Assembly (NCBI GenBank): GCA_903863885.1
Contig: CAIPEB010000329.1
Coordinates: forward strand, 1-40,288
Direction of reading: 5' to 3'
DNA length: 40,288 nt
DNA from: an uncultured Planctomycetaceae bacterium
GTDB taxonomy: Bacteria; Planctomycetota; Planctomycetia; Pirellulales; Pirellulaceae
Position numbers and translations under genes: made by a program. Numbering within the stretch: the first letter of the stretch is position 1; the number at the start of each line of letters is the position of its first letter. Shown here piece after piece: positions 9,474 through 18,638 of this stretch. The notes below the pieces were generated by a model. The model saw only the letters and a list, made by a program, of their open reading frames with translations. It was not told the origin of the DNA and ran no database searches.

Positions 9474-11422
9474 AGTTTCCCCTGCGAGTCAAACTGATTC
9501 TCGCGATCTGCCTGCCGCTGTTGGCCGTGTATCTGACGGTGTTGACGATCGAGTACCGGATCAGCCGGCGCGAAGCGTTGAAGCAGATGGAAACCTATCT
9601 CACCGAAGTCGCCGCACGCGATGCGATTGCGCTGGACAAAGGGCTGTCTTCGATCGCTCAAGTGGCGCAGTCGAGCGGCCAATTCCTCGAGACGTTTCGG
9701 CACCGTGAGAGCACGGAGTTGGAAAGGCTGGCCCGGGATCACCTGGTCGCCAATCCGCAGATCTTCGGAATCGGCGTGGCACTTGAGTCGCCCGCGGAGG
9801 CCGGAAACGCGGAACCGCCGGCAGCGGCGGGGACCGGGAAGGTGGCCCGGTATGTCTGCCGCAACCGCGACGGGAAGGGGCTGCGCGCGATGGACATCAC
9901 GGCCGTCGGTTACGACTACACGCGCAGCGACTGGTTTCTGCTGCCGAAACTCCTGCGTCAACCCGCCTGGACCGATCCCTATTTTGACGAGGGGCTCGGC
10001 GGCATCCTGATGTGTTCGCACAGCGTCCCTCTGATGCAGGGCGAGACGTTCGAAGGGGTGGTCGTGGCCGACGTGTCTCTTGAGCACGTGCGAAGGCAGC
10101 TGGCTCAGCCGCATTTTCCCGGCGAATACCGGTTCGTGGTCAGTCGCTCGGGGACGTTTGTTTATCATCCGAACGAATCGTACGTGATGGCCGAGTCCGT
10201 TTTCAGTCTTGCCGAATGGCATAATCGGCCGGATCTGGCCGCGATCGGGCGCCAGATGATCGCAGGTCGAGAGGGTGTTGCCCGGATCCTGGATCCCCAG
10301 ACGAGAGAGCCCAAGTGGTGTGCTTACGCCAATGTGCCGGCCGTGGGGTGGACGCTGGCCGCCATGATTCCCGAGCAGGAGGCTCTGGCTCCGGTGCACC
10401 GGCGACTGCAGCGGGAGTTGTGTCTGTTTCTGGGCGGGCTGGGAATGATTCTCTGTGTGATCGTGCTGGTATCGGGCTGGATCACGAGTCCGCTGAGTCG
10501 CCTGGCTGATGCGGCTCACCTTGTGGCGCAGGGGAATCTCGATGTGCAGGTGGAGGGCATCAATCGCCGCGACGAAATCGGCAAGTTCGCCAGCACGTTC
10601 AACAAGATGGTTGTCGATCTCAAGGCCAACGTCGAGGCCACTATTCGTGAAACGAATGCGAGGCAGGCGATCGAGAAGGAGCTCCAGGTTGCGCGCCAGA
10701 TCCAGACTTCGCTGCTGCCGATGCTGCGCCCGCCGTTTCCCAACCGGCACGAGTTTTCGCTGCATGCCGACAACGAACCGGCGCTGTTCATGGCTGGCGA
10801 TTTCTTCGATTTCTGGCTGCTCGATGAACAGAATCTCGCCGTGGTGATCGCCGACGTTTCGGGGAAAGGCGTACCCGCCGCCATGTTCATGGCGGTGGCG
10901 CGCACGACGCTCCGCAATTTCTCCACGCCGGGCGTCGGTCCCGCCGAGGTGCTGAACATCGCCAATCGGCTGATCGTCGCGGAAAACGAAGAGATGATGT
11001 TCGTGACGATTTTTTACGGTCACTACCACGTTCCGACCGGTGAACTCGTCTTCGCCAATGCGGGACACAATCCGCCGTTTCTCGTACGGCGCAGCGGCGA
11101 GGTGGCCTGCCTCGAACCGTCAACAGGGCCGATGCTCGGAGTGTTTCCCGGCGTTTCGTACGGGGAATCCCGGTGTGTGCTCGAGCCGGATGACGTGCTG
11201 GTGATGTACACCGACGGCGTCACCGAAGCTCAGGACGCGAAGGACCGGCTGTTCGGCGAGTCGGGGCTGATCGAACTGCTGAAACGCATGTATAAGCGAT
11301 CCGTCGGGGATATCTGCCATGCCATCATCGACGAGGTCAACGAACACCGGCGCCACGAAGGCCAGGATGACGTGACGCTCGTAGTGCTGCGCCGCTCAGC
11401 GGACGAACAACCGTCAACGTGA
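9470..11422 (+). CDS. Membrane Cache-HAMP-SpoIIE (PP2C-type) phosphatase, RsbU-like
   Basis: A 650-residue protein starting at GTG 9470, overlapping the upstream stop (GTGA) and eight bases after AAAGG (9457-9461); the in-frame start at 9347 lies inside the previous gene. Transmembrane helix at ~7-28, a periplasmic double-Cache-like sensor (~35-315) and a second helix at ~322-342. A HAMP domain follows (SPLSRLADAAHLVAQGNLDV, RRDEIGKFASTFNKMV), then a SpoIIE phosphatase domain from ~420. Metal-binding acids are present: AGDFFDF, IADVSGKGVPAAMFMA, MYTDGVTEA and GQDDVTLVVL. Such proteins dephosphorylate a phosphorylated STAS protein and so release a partner-switch kinase. Two candidate STAS substrates (14664-15905 and 20865-21194) and one kinase (20414-20851) are in this window. 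The input ligand may be delivered by the coupled binding protein. Confidence 0.88.
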   Translation: MKFPLRVKLILAICLPLLAVYLTVLTIEYRISRREALKQMETYLTEVAARDAIALDKGLSSIAQVAQSSGQFLETFRHRESTELERLARDHLVANPQIFGIGVALESPAEAGNAEPPAAAGTGKVARYVCRNRDGKGLRAMDITAVGYDYTRSDWFLLPKLLRQPAWTDPYFDEGLGGILMCSHSVPLMQGETFEGVVVADVSLEHVRRQLAQPHFPGEYRFVVSRSGTFVYHPNESYVMAESVFSLAEWHNRPDLAAIGRQMIAGREGVARILDPQTREPKWCAYANVPAVGWTLAAMIPEQEALAPVHRRLQRELCLFLGGLGMILCVIVLVSGWITSPLSRLADAAHLVAQGNLDVQVEGINRRDEIGKFASTFNKMVVDLKANVEATIRETNARQAIEKELQVARQIQTSLLPMLRPPFPNRHEFSLHADNEPALFMAGDFFDFWLLDEQNLAVVIADVSGKGVPAAMFMAVARTTLRNFSTPGVGPAEVLNIANRLIVAENEEMMFVTIFYGHYHVPTGELVFANAGHNPPFLVRRSGEVACLEPSTGPMLGVFPGVSYGESRCVLEPDDVLVMYTDGVTEAQDAKDRLFGESGLIELLKRMYKRSVGDICHAIIDEVNEHRRHEGQDDVTLVVLRRSADEQPST

Positions 11423-11659
11423 AATCAATAGAAATCCGGCGGGCAATGGTCAAGGGCGATTGCAGCGGCGACCGCGCGGGTGCACAATCCTTGCGGGGAA
11501 GGCAATTTGCTTCCAGAATCGTGACGAGTCGGGTGTCATTGCGGAGTTGACCCGCCGATCGCGGAGCCGATCTTCTTGAAGACGGAAAGTACTCGGCGAA
11601 AGGACTCGCCGGATGTTCGTTCCCGTTAGGCGTGCCGTCGTATGGCCGGACGAGGTTCG

Positions 11660-14650
11660 ATGTCCTCGCACCGGATCACATGGTCTATGTTGCAGATAAT
11701 CAAACGTATTTGGCTGTCGTTGTTGTTATTGGGAGCCGGCGCTGCGACACTCCTGTTGTCGGATCTGCATTCGCGCGAAGGCGCGGAAGATGACGACGAC
11801 AAGGGCAACGCGCCGATTCAGGTGGCCTTGCTGAAGCACGCCTCCAACCAGTTGCTGGACGATGTGGAGCGAGGCGCGATCGAGCAATTGGCTGCCGCCG
11901 GCTATCGCGACGGGGAACGAATTGCCCTTCAGCGGTTCTGCGCCGAAGGCGACCTGCCCACAGCCAATGCAATTGCCAAGCGAATTACCGACGGCAGTTT
12001 CCGCATGGTGCTGACCATCAGCACTCTGTCGTTGCAGTGCGTCGCCAATGCAAACCAGAGCGGGCGGACGATTCACGTTTTCGCCGGCGTTACCGATCCG
12101 GCCGGTTCAGGCGTCGGCATCAAACGCATGAACTCGAACGACAAGCCGCGATGGCTTGCGGGATTCGGCACGTTTCAGCCGGTAGAGCAGATCTTCAACG
12201 AGGCCAAGCGGTCGTATCCCGCGTTGAAAACCGTCGGGGTTGTCTGGAACCCGGCGGAGCGGAACTCGGAAATCTGCACGGTGAAAGCCCGCGAAGTGAG
12301 TGCCAGGTTGGGCATCAAACTTCTCGAAGCTACGGTGGACCAGAGCAAGGATGTGCGTGAAGCGGCCGATTCTCTCGTTGCACGCGGGGCTGAAGCATTC
12401 TGGACCGGTGCCGACGTCACGGTACTGAATGCGGTCTCGGCGCTTTGCGAATCCGCGGCGAAAGCGAAGATCCCCGTGTTTTCCAACTCCAGCGGGCAGG
12501 TGCGGGACGGATCGCTGTTCGATCTGGGCGCGAACTACGTGGAAGTCGGCCAGCGTCTCGGCGGGCTGGCCGCGTCGATCCTGGACGGGCTCGATCCGGC
12601 CGCGGTCGAGATCGTCAACTTCATGCCCGAACGCGTGATGTTGAACAAGCAGGTGCAGAAGAAGCTGCGGGAGCCCTGGCATTTTCCGCCCGACATGGTC
12701 GAGCGGGCGGCGTTGATCATCGGCGAAGATGGCAAAATTGAAAAAGAAGTCAAGCAGACTGCCGCGGCATCTGCTGCATCGTCCGCTCCGTTGACGGGAC
12801 GCAATTTCAAGATCGCGCTTGCCTATTTCGGTCCCGATGAAGGCACCGATACGTGCATTAAGGGCCTGCTGGACGGATTGGCCAAACAGGGGGCCGTCGA
12901 GGGCAAGAACCTGACGGTTCAGAAGGCGCATGCCAGCGGGGAAATCGGCAATATTCCGGCGATGCTCCAGTCGCTCGATGCCAGCCCGATCGACGCGATC
13001 GTGACGTTCTCGACGCCCGTCCTCGTCGCAGCGTGTGTCGGCGTGAAAGACAAGCCCGTGGTGTTTACCTACTGCTCCGATCCGCTGGCGGCCAAGGCGG
13101 GCCGCAGTTTCGAGGATCACTTGCCGCACGTGACGGGCATCGGCTCGTTTCCGCCGGTCGAAGAAGGCCTGTCGCTCATCCGTCAGACGATTCCTAACGT
13201 GAAGCGGTTGGGAGCGATCTACAACAACGCCGAGGCCAACTCGGTTAAGGTCGTGTCGGTGCTTCGCGAACTCTGCGAGAAGCAGGGCATCGAACTGATC
13301 GAAGGCGTTGCGAACAATACCAGTGAAGTGGTCCCGGCAGCTCAGGGACTCGCGTCGCGACAGATCCAGGCCGTCTATCTGCCGGGCGACAACACGGCCT
13401 ATCAGGCATTTGAAGGGCTGGCGACTCAATTCGCAAAATCCAAGATCCCGCTCGTGATCGATGCGCCCGAATATGGAGACCGCGAGATCCTGGCGGTGGT
13501 GGGGATCGGCTTTTACCAGAGCGGGTACGCTGCTTCGGAATCGCTGACGCGAGTGCTTTGCGGCGAAAGTCCCGCTCGCGTGCCTTTCCGCAATGTGGCT
13601 GACAAGCAGGTCATTCTGAATCAGCGCGTGGCGGACAAGCTCGGCCTGAAATTCCCGCCGAAAGTGCTGGAAATGCAGACCAAGAAGCCCTCGGCGGCTC
13701 CCGCTCCGGCGCCGTCCGCGAAGGCGTCTCGGCCCGCCACGAAGAAATGGCGAATCCAGATGATTTCTTATTCCGAATCCGCTATGGTCGAGGAGGCCAC
13801 GGAAGGGTTCCAGGACGCATTGCGCGAAGTGGGGCTCGTGGCCGGCAAAGATTTCACGACCGGGATGCTCAGCGCACAGGGAGATATGGCGACGCTCGGA
13901 TCGCTGTTCGATTCCGCGCGGACCGCCGGCACCGATCTCTATCTGACCTTCAGCACGCCGACTCTGCAGACCGCCCTGCAGAAAGTCAAAGAGGTGCCGG
14001 TCGTTTTCACCGTCGTGGCCGATCCGTTCATCGTTGGTGCAGGGAAATCCGACACGGATCATCTGGCGAATGTGACCGGAGTCTATACGCAGGGGCCGTA
14101 CCGTGAGTTGGCCGAAGTCTTACGGGACTATTTCCCGAAGATCAAGAAAGTCGGCACGCTTTTCTGTCCGGCGGAAGTGAATTCCGTGCTGAACAGGGAT
14201 GTGCTGGTCAAAGAAGCGACCCGTTGCGGTTTGACGGTTGAAACCGTGGCGGCCAACAGTTCCAGCGAACTGGCCGATGCGTCGGTGTCGTTGTGCAGCC
14301 GGAAGCTCGATGCCGTGGTCCAGATCGTCGACAATCTAAGCGTCGTGGGCTTTCCGACAATAGCCCGCGCTGCGGCCCAGGCCAAGCTGCCGCTGTTTAC
14401 CACCATGAGCGCAGGCGTCAAGCACGGCGCGGTGCTGGCTCTGGCCCGGGACTATTACGATGCCGGTCGCGAAGCGGGCCTGAAGGCTGCGGAAGTGATG
14501 CGAGGCGTCAACCCGGCGGAGATTCCTTTCTCGCCGCCCATGAAACTGCAGAAGGTCGTTAGTCTGAAAAACGCAGAATTGTACCAATTGACGATACCGC
14601 CGGCACTGCTGAGCCAGTTTACGCCCGCGAGTGAAGCCTCTTCACGTTGA
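11660..14650 (+). CDS. Triple substrate-binding protein: three fused ABC_sub_bind (TrpX-type) domains
   Basis: About 996 residues. ATG 11660 follows GAGG by four bases; ATG 11642 and ATG 11687 (directly before the hydrophobic stretch LQIIKRIWLSLLLLGAGA) are alternatives. After the signal/anchor come three full binding-protein repeats of the PF04392 kind, roughly residues 50-370, 375-675 and 690-985. Each starts with an IQVALL/FKIALAYF/WRIQMISY strand, carries a TFSTP-like turn (TISTLSLQ in repeat 1), a VVFTY/VVFTV-ADP strand, and a VGVVWNPAE, LGAIYNNAE or VGTLFCPAE segment. Each ends in a NKQV-LG-like tail. Pro/Ala-rich linkers join the last two. Downstream at short spacing are a STAS protein, a matching permease and an ATPase. 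TrpX-type proteins bind aromatic amino acids or related ligands; the ligand here is unknown. Confidence 0.85.
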   Translation: MSSHRITWSMLQIIKRIWLSLLLLGAGAATLLLSDLHSREGAEDDDDKGNAPIQVALLKHASNQLLDDVERGAIEQLAAAGYRDGERIALQRFCAEGDLPTANAIAKRITDGSFRMVLTISTLSLQCVANANQSGRTIHVFAGVTDPAGSGVGIKRMNSNDKPRWLAGFGTFQPVEQIFNEAKRSYPALKTVGVVWNPAERNSEICTVKAREVSARLGIKLLEATVDQSKDVREAADSLVARGAEAFWTGADVTVLNAVSALCESAAKAKIPVFSNSSGQVRDGSLFDLGANYVEVGQRLGGLAASILDGLDPAAVEIVNFMPERVMLNKQVQKKLREPWHFPPDMVERAALIIGEDGKIEKEVKQTAAASAASSAPLTGRNFKIALAYFGPDEGTDTCIKGLLDGLAKQGAVEGKNLTVQKAHASGEIGNIPAMLQSLDASPIDAIVTFSTPVLVAACVGVKDKPVVFTYCSDPLAAKAGRSFEDHLPHVTGIGSFPPVEEGLSLIRQTIPNVKRLGAIYNNAEANSVKVVSVLRELCEKQGIELIEGVANNTSEVVPAAQGLASRQIQAVYLPGDNTAYQAFEGLATQFAKSKIPLVIDAPEYGDREILAVVGIGFYQSGYAASESLTRVLCGESPARVPFRNVADKQVILNQRVADKLGLKFPPKVLEMQTKKPSAAPAPAPSAKASRPATKKWRIQMISYSESAMVEEATEGFQDALREVGLVAGKDFTTGMLSAQGDMATLGSLFDSARTAGTDLYLTFSTPTLQTALQKVKEVPVVFTVVADPFIVGAGKSDTDHLANVTGVYTQGPYRELAEVLRDYFPKIKKVGTLFCPAEVNSVLNRDVLVKEATRCGLTVETVAANSSSELADASVSLCSRKLDAVVQIVDNLSVVGFPTIARAAAQAKLPLFTTMSAGVKHGAVLALARDYYDAGREAGLKAAEVMRGVNPAEIPFSPPMKLQKVVSLKNAELYQLTIPPALLSQFTPASEASSR

Positions 14651-14663
14651 TGTCTGATTGCCC

Positions 14664-15905
14664 ATGGAAATCACCCGCACGCCCGGTGGCGAACAATTCG
14701 AGATCAAGCTGAAGGGCCGCCTGGATGCCATCTGGAGCGACCATGTGTCCCGCGCGCTGGACGAGTGCATTCGCGGAGGCGAGCATTCGCTGGCTGTCGA
14801 CATGTCGGAGGTCGACTACATCAGTTCGGCCGGCATACGGGTCCTCGTGATTTTCGCGAGACAGTTGAAGGCCATCCATGGACGTCTGAGCGTGACGAAT
14901 CCTTCATCGGCCGTGCGCGGTGTGCTGCAGCTGGCCGGGCTCAGTTCGCTGCTGAGCATCTCGGGTGGCGCGGCATCCGTTCCGGCAGCCCCGGGGCCCG
15001 CGGTGCGTCAGGTTGCTCTGCCGCTGCGGGGCTCGACCGTTGATGCCTACGATCTGCAGCCTGATGCGATCTTGAAAGTGGAGCAGTTCGGCGATGCGAA
15101 GGAGTGGCTCGCCGGCCAGTTGCCGTCGCGGCGTCCGAGCGGGGTCGAGTTTCCGGTCAACGTTATGGGCCTGGGCTGCGGCGCTTTCGGTTCCGGAGAT
15201 GCGGACAACGGCGCCTATCCGGGCGAGTTTCTCGCGGCCGGCGGCGCTGCGGTGTGTCAGCCCGCCGATGGATCCAACAAACCCGACTACATGCTTCTGC
15301 AAGGCGCGCTGACGCCGACCGTAAACGTCAACTACGGCCTCGTGGGCCGCGGCAGATTCCAGCGATTGCTGCGCTTCGACAAAGGCGCCGAACAAACGCA
15401 CGTTCCGTTGAGTTCCGTGGTGCAGGTCTGTTTTGACGCGGTCGGAGGCGACTCGGTGGGGATCGTCATGGTGGCTGAAACGTCCGCGCTGGTGGGCGCT
15501 TCGCTGCAGCGGACGCCGGGAAGCCAGGCCGCCGGCGAGGCCCGTGGTATCTTCGCGTTCCCCGCCGTGCGTGATTGGCTGAGTTTCACCGCCGAAGCAG
15601 CGTTTGCGAATACGACCAGCCTGGTCGTCGGTCTGGCGACCCGCGAACCGCGCGGGGCGGATCTGCGACTGCTCCGGCCACTGGTTCATTCCGGCCAGAT
15701 TCGCGGCCATTTTCATGCGGCGGCTTTCCCGTATCGCCCGCTGCGCAAAGGCCAGATCGATCTGGCTGACACGGTCCAGACGTTGTTCGAGAGCGAACAG
15801 CTGCTGGGCATGCTTCATCTGTTGAATGACTGGCGCCCAGGCAGCGGCGCGGGGGAAAGTCGTTTCCTGCGCGGCGCATGCTGGTGCTCACCCTGGAACC
15901 CCTAA
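14664..15905 (+). CDS. STAS-domain protein with a large unrecognised C-terminal domain
   Basis: A 413-residue protein starting at ATG 14664, 13 bases after the triple binding protein; a TTG six bases upstream is possible. Residues 1-100 form a STAS domain (GRLDAIWSDHVSRAL, LAVDMSEVDYISSAGIRVL) with Ser54-Ser55 in the place phosphorylated in SpoIIAA/RsbV. Residues ~130-400 form a second domain I cannot assign. It has MGLGCGAFGSGDADNGAYPGE, a VQVCFDAVGGDSVGIVMVAE strand-rich core, and RGHFHAAAFPYRPLRKG. The C-terminal part is soluble and has no membrane segment. The gene sits inside an ABC-importer operon, 13 bases before the permease, so it may tie importer state or ligand flux to the partner switch. 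This is inference from order. Confidence 0.75.
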   Translation: MEITRTPGGEQFEIKLKGRLDAIWSDHVSRALDECIRGGEHSLAVDMSEVDYISSAGIRVLVIFARQLKAIHGRLSVTNPSSAVRGVLQLAGLSSLLSISGGAASVPAAPGPAVRQVALPLRGSTVDAYDLQPDAILKVEQFGDAKEWLAGQLPSRRPSGVEFPVNVMGLGCGAFGSGDADNGAYPGEFLAAGGAAVCQPADGSNKPDYMLLQGALTPTVNVNYGLVGRGRFQRLLRFDKGAEQTHVPLSSVVQVCFDAVGGDSVGIVMVAETSALVGASLQRTPGSQAAGEARGIFAFPAVRDWLSFTAEAAFANTTSLVVGLATREPRGADLRLLRPLVHSGQIRGHFHAAAFPYRPLRKGQIDLADTVQTLFESEQLLGMLHLLNDWRPGSGAGESRFLRGACWCSPWNP

Positions 15906-15918
15906 TCCCACGACAGCC

Positions 15919-16857
15919 ATGACTCTGTTACTTGGCGCCTTTACCATCGGCCTGATACTGTCCCTGCTGGCGCTGGGAATCTATATCAGCTACCGCGTTT
16001 TCGACATTGCGGATATTACGGCCGATGGATCGATCACGCTCGGCGCGTCGATCTCTGCGGTGCTGATTGTCGGTGACTACAATCCGCTGCTGGCGACGTT
16101 TGCGGGTTTTCTCGGCGGCATGGCGGCCGGAACGGTGACCGGCATTCTGCAGGCGAAGTTCAAGATCAATCCGCTGCTGTCCGGCATTCTCGTGATGACG
16201 GGCCTCTATTCGGTGAATCTGCATGTAATGGGAAAAAGCAACGTGCCCTTGTTGTCCGGCACGAGCCTGGCCACCTGGGCGGAAAGGCTCGGGCACACGA
16301 TTTTCGGCGACTTGGACTACAATCTGCTCGGATGGATGGTCAGCGTCCGCGATCTCGTCATGCTGCTCGGAGCCTTTGCTTTGATCGTGACCGCGTGTCT
16401 CGTCTTGTACGCGTTCTTCCGCACGAATCTCGGTACGGCGATGCGCGCGGCGGGTGACAATCCCCAGATGATCCGTGCTCTGGGCGTCAACGTGGAACTC
16501 TACCGCATCATGGGGCTCGCTCTGGCCAATGGGCTGGTCGCTCTGTCAGGTTCCCTGCTGGCTCAGTACCAGGGGTTCGCTGACGCCCAGATGGGGATCG
16601 GGATGGTCGTGTGGGGGTTGGCCAGCGTGATCATCGGCGAATCGCTGACCGGCTCGCGGAGTCTCGGGCTGGCGATTTACGGCGCTGTGGCCGGTTCGGT
16701 GCTGTTTCGGCTGCTCGTCGCCATCGCCCTGCGTTGGGGCCTGAATCCCAACGACCTCAAGCTGGTTACCGCCCTGTTCGTGTTTGCTGCGCTCGTGCTC
16801 CCGCAAATGATGCCGCGCTGGAAGCAGTCGGCGACCCTGGCCAAGGCGCCTCGCTAG
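15919..16857 (+). CDS. ABC-transporter permease, TrpY/BPD_transp_2-like
   Basis: A 312-residue, strongly hydrophobic protein starting at ATG 15919, 13 bases after the STAS gene; the frame is open from 15826 but that part overlaps the STAS gene. It begins TLLLGAFTIGLILSLLALG, has ISYRVFDIADITADGSITLG, and carries about eight membrane segments. GTAMRAAGDNPQMIRALGVN is a cytoplasmic coupling stretch of the branched-chain amino acid/ribose permease class, as in TrpY partners of PF04392 binding proteins. One permease gene suggests a homodimer. It is followed 15 bases later by the ATPase. The imported compound is probably delivered by the triple binding protein encoded upstream. Confidence 0.87.
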   Translation: MTLLLGAFTIGLILSLLALGIYISYRVFDIADITADGSITLGASISAVLIVGDYNPLLATFAGFLGGMAAGTVTGILQAKFKINPLLSGILVMTGLYSVNLHVMGKSNVPLLSGTSLATWAERLGHTIFGDLDYNLLGWMVSVRDLVMLLGAFALIVTACLVLYAFFRTNLGTAMRAAGDNPQMIRALGVNVELYRIMGLALANGLVALSGSLLAQYQGFADAQMGIGMVVWGLASVIIGESLTGSRSLGLAIYGAVAGSVLFRLLVAIALRWGLNPNDLKLVTALFVFAALVLPQMMPRWKQSATLAKAPR

Positions 16858-16872
16858 TCGGAAAGGCCTTTA

Positions 16873-17685
16873 ATGCTCTCCGTTCGCAATGTCACCAAGA
16901 CGTTCCATGCCGGCACGGTCAATGAAGTGCGGGCACTGCGGGGTGTCAGTCTCGACCTTCCCGACGGTGCCTTTCTGATCATCCTGGGCGGCAACGGATC
17001 CGGCAAATCGACGCTGCTCAACGCGGTGGCCGGCTGCTTTCGTCCCGACGAGGGCGAGATACTTCTCGATGGCCAGGACGTCACACGGTGGCCGGAGCAC
17101 AAGCGGGCCAAGCTGGTCGGCCGGGTGTTTCAGAATCCATTCAGCGGCACGGCCCCGACGATGTCGATCGCCGAGAACCTCGCGCTGGCGGCTCGCCGCG
17201 GTCAGCGACGCACGCTGGGCTGGGCTCTCTCCCACAAGTTGATGAGCGAGATCCGCGACCGCGTCAGGGAACTCGGGATGGGATTGGAAGATCGGCTGGG
17301 GAATGCGATCGGAAGCCTGTCCGGCGGGCAGCGTCAGGCCTTGACCCTTCTGATGGCCACGTGGCTTCGGCCGTCTTTGCTCTTGCTGGATGAACACACG
17401 GCCGCGCTCGATCCCAAGAGCGCCGACCAGGTGTTGCGAGTGACCGAGGCCATCGTCAAACGGCATCAACTGACGACACTGATGGTGACGCATTCGATGT
17501 CCCAGGCCGTGAACCTCGGCGACCGGATCGTAATGATGCACCGAGGTTCCGTGGCCTACCGTTTCGCCGGTGCCGACAAGCAGCGTCTGGGCGTCGAAGA
17601 TCTTCTCGGACGCTTCGAGGAACTGCGGCGGCGGGAAATGCTCGACGAAACGGCCGCCTCGCTCCTCGAGGAGACGTACGTCTGA
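16873..17685 (+). CDS. ABC-transporter ATP-binding protein
   Basis: A 270-residue ATPase with all class motifs in order: Walker A GGNGSGKST at 39-47, Q-loop VFQNPFSGT, signature LSGGQRQA near 152, Walker B SLLLLDEHTAALDP and a switch His in LMVTHSMSQA. It has the length and C-terminal form of TrpZ/LivG-type subunits. ATG 16873 follows GAAAGG by six bases and lies 15 bases after the permease stop, so the two are surely co-transcribed. It would energise import by the permease. The operon probably ends here or continues into alsD, 95 bases downstream on the same strand. Confidence 0.92.
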   Translation: MLSVRNVTKTFHAGTVNEVRALRGVSLDLPDGAFLIILGGNGSGKSTLLNAVAGCFRPDEGEILLDGQDVTRWPEHKRAKLVGRVFQNPFSGTAPTMSIAENLALAARRGQRRTLGWALSHKLMSEIRDRVRELGMGLEDRLGNAIGSLSGGQRQALTLLMATWLRPSLLLLDEHTAALDPKSADQVLRVTEAIVKRHQLTTLMVTHSMSQAVNLGDRIVMMHRGSVAYRFAGADKQRLGVEDLLGRFEELRRREMLDETAASLLEETYV

Positions 17686-17780
17686 GCCCATGAAGATGAC
17701 CGTTGCCTGCGACGATTGCCGAGCCGCGATCGCCGGCGGATGATTCGCGCAAAGAGCCCTACCAAGCGACAGGAGCAGGG

Positions 17781-18491
17781 ATGACGACCCATTCCACGAT
17801 CTACCTCTGTGCCCCGGTGAACGCGCTGGTCGAAGGACTTTACGAGCAGAACGTACCTCTGTCCGAAATAAAACAGCACGGCGACCTGGGGCTGGGGACA
17901 TTCAACGATCTGGACGGGGAAATGGTGCTGCTCGACGGAACGGTGTTTCAGATCACATCGGACGGCCGCGCGGTGCGAATTGACGATGACGAGGTCCGCA
18001 CTCCCTTCGCGTGCGTGACGCCGTATCGGCCGATCAGCCATGATGAATTGCAGCAGGAATCATCGTACAGCGAGTTCCTCAGCTGGCTGGTGCGACTTCT
18101 GCCCTCGCCGAATCTGTTCTACGCGCTACGCATCGAGGGGGACTTCGTTTCGCTCAAGGCTCGCTCGGTGCCCAAGACCGAAAACTACCGACCGCTCGCC
18201 GAAGTGGCGAAAGAGCAGTCCCTCTTCGAGTTCCAGAATGTCTCAGGGACGCTCGTCGGATTTTACACTCCGTCGTTCATGGCTTCGCTGAGCGTGCCGG
18301 GGCTGCACCTGCATTTCCTCTCGACGGACTTTCAATCGGGAGGTCACCTGCTGGAATGCCGTCCGCGGAGGGTCCGCGTCGGCGTGCAGTTCATTAATCG
18401 CCTCGAACTGGCGCTACCCCTGAGCCTGGACTACCTGACTTGGGATTTTCAGCGCGACGTCAAGGAAGACCTCGACAAGGCCGAACGCTGA
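17781..18491 (+). CDS. alsD: Alpha-acetolactate decarboxylase
   Basis: A 236-residue cytoplasmic enzyme converting 2-acetolactate to acetoin and CO2. ATG 17781 follows AGGAG (17771-17775) and gives the usual family length; the frame is open from 17703. Family signatures are clear: QHGDLGLGTFNDLDGEMVLL and TPFACVTPY in the first half, and the zinc-site stretch LHLHFLSTDFQSGGHLLEC with His176, His178 and His189. Glu47 lies in the DGEM active-site segment. The acetolactate synthase that makes its substrate lies immediately convergent on the opposite strand. Together they form the two-step acetoin branch from pyruvate. Its position behind an importer and signalling operon is not a usual context for this gene. 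Confidence 0.92.
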   Translation: MTTHSTIYLCAPVNALVEGLYEQNVPLSEIKQHGDLGLGTFNDLDGEMVLLDGTVFQITSDGRAVRIDDDEVRTPFACVTPYRPISHDELQQESSYSEFLSWLVRLLPSPNLFYALRIEGDFVSLKARSVPKTENYRPLAEVAKEQSLFEFQNVSGTLVGFYTPSFMASLSVPGLHLHFLSTDFQSGGHLLECRPRRVRVGVQFINRLELALPLSLDYLTWDFQRDVKEDLDKAER

Positions 18492-18638
18492 GCGCAGTCG
18501 GCTCATCGCCGGATGGTACGGGGCCACGGATTGCCACGGATGAAATACAGATCCGCGTGTTCGCCGGCATCGCGTTTTCACTCAGCGCGGTGAAAGGCCG
18601 ACATGTCAATTTCGTGGTTATCCGCTTGCCATCGGACA

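Noticed and set aside
12107-14062. Open minus-strand frame of 651 codons opposite the triple binding protein
   Set aside because: It is an antisense shadow with no recognisable fold; the plus-strand gene is certain from its three repeats.
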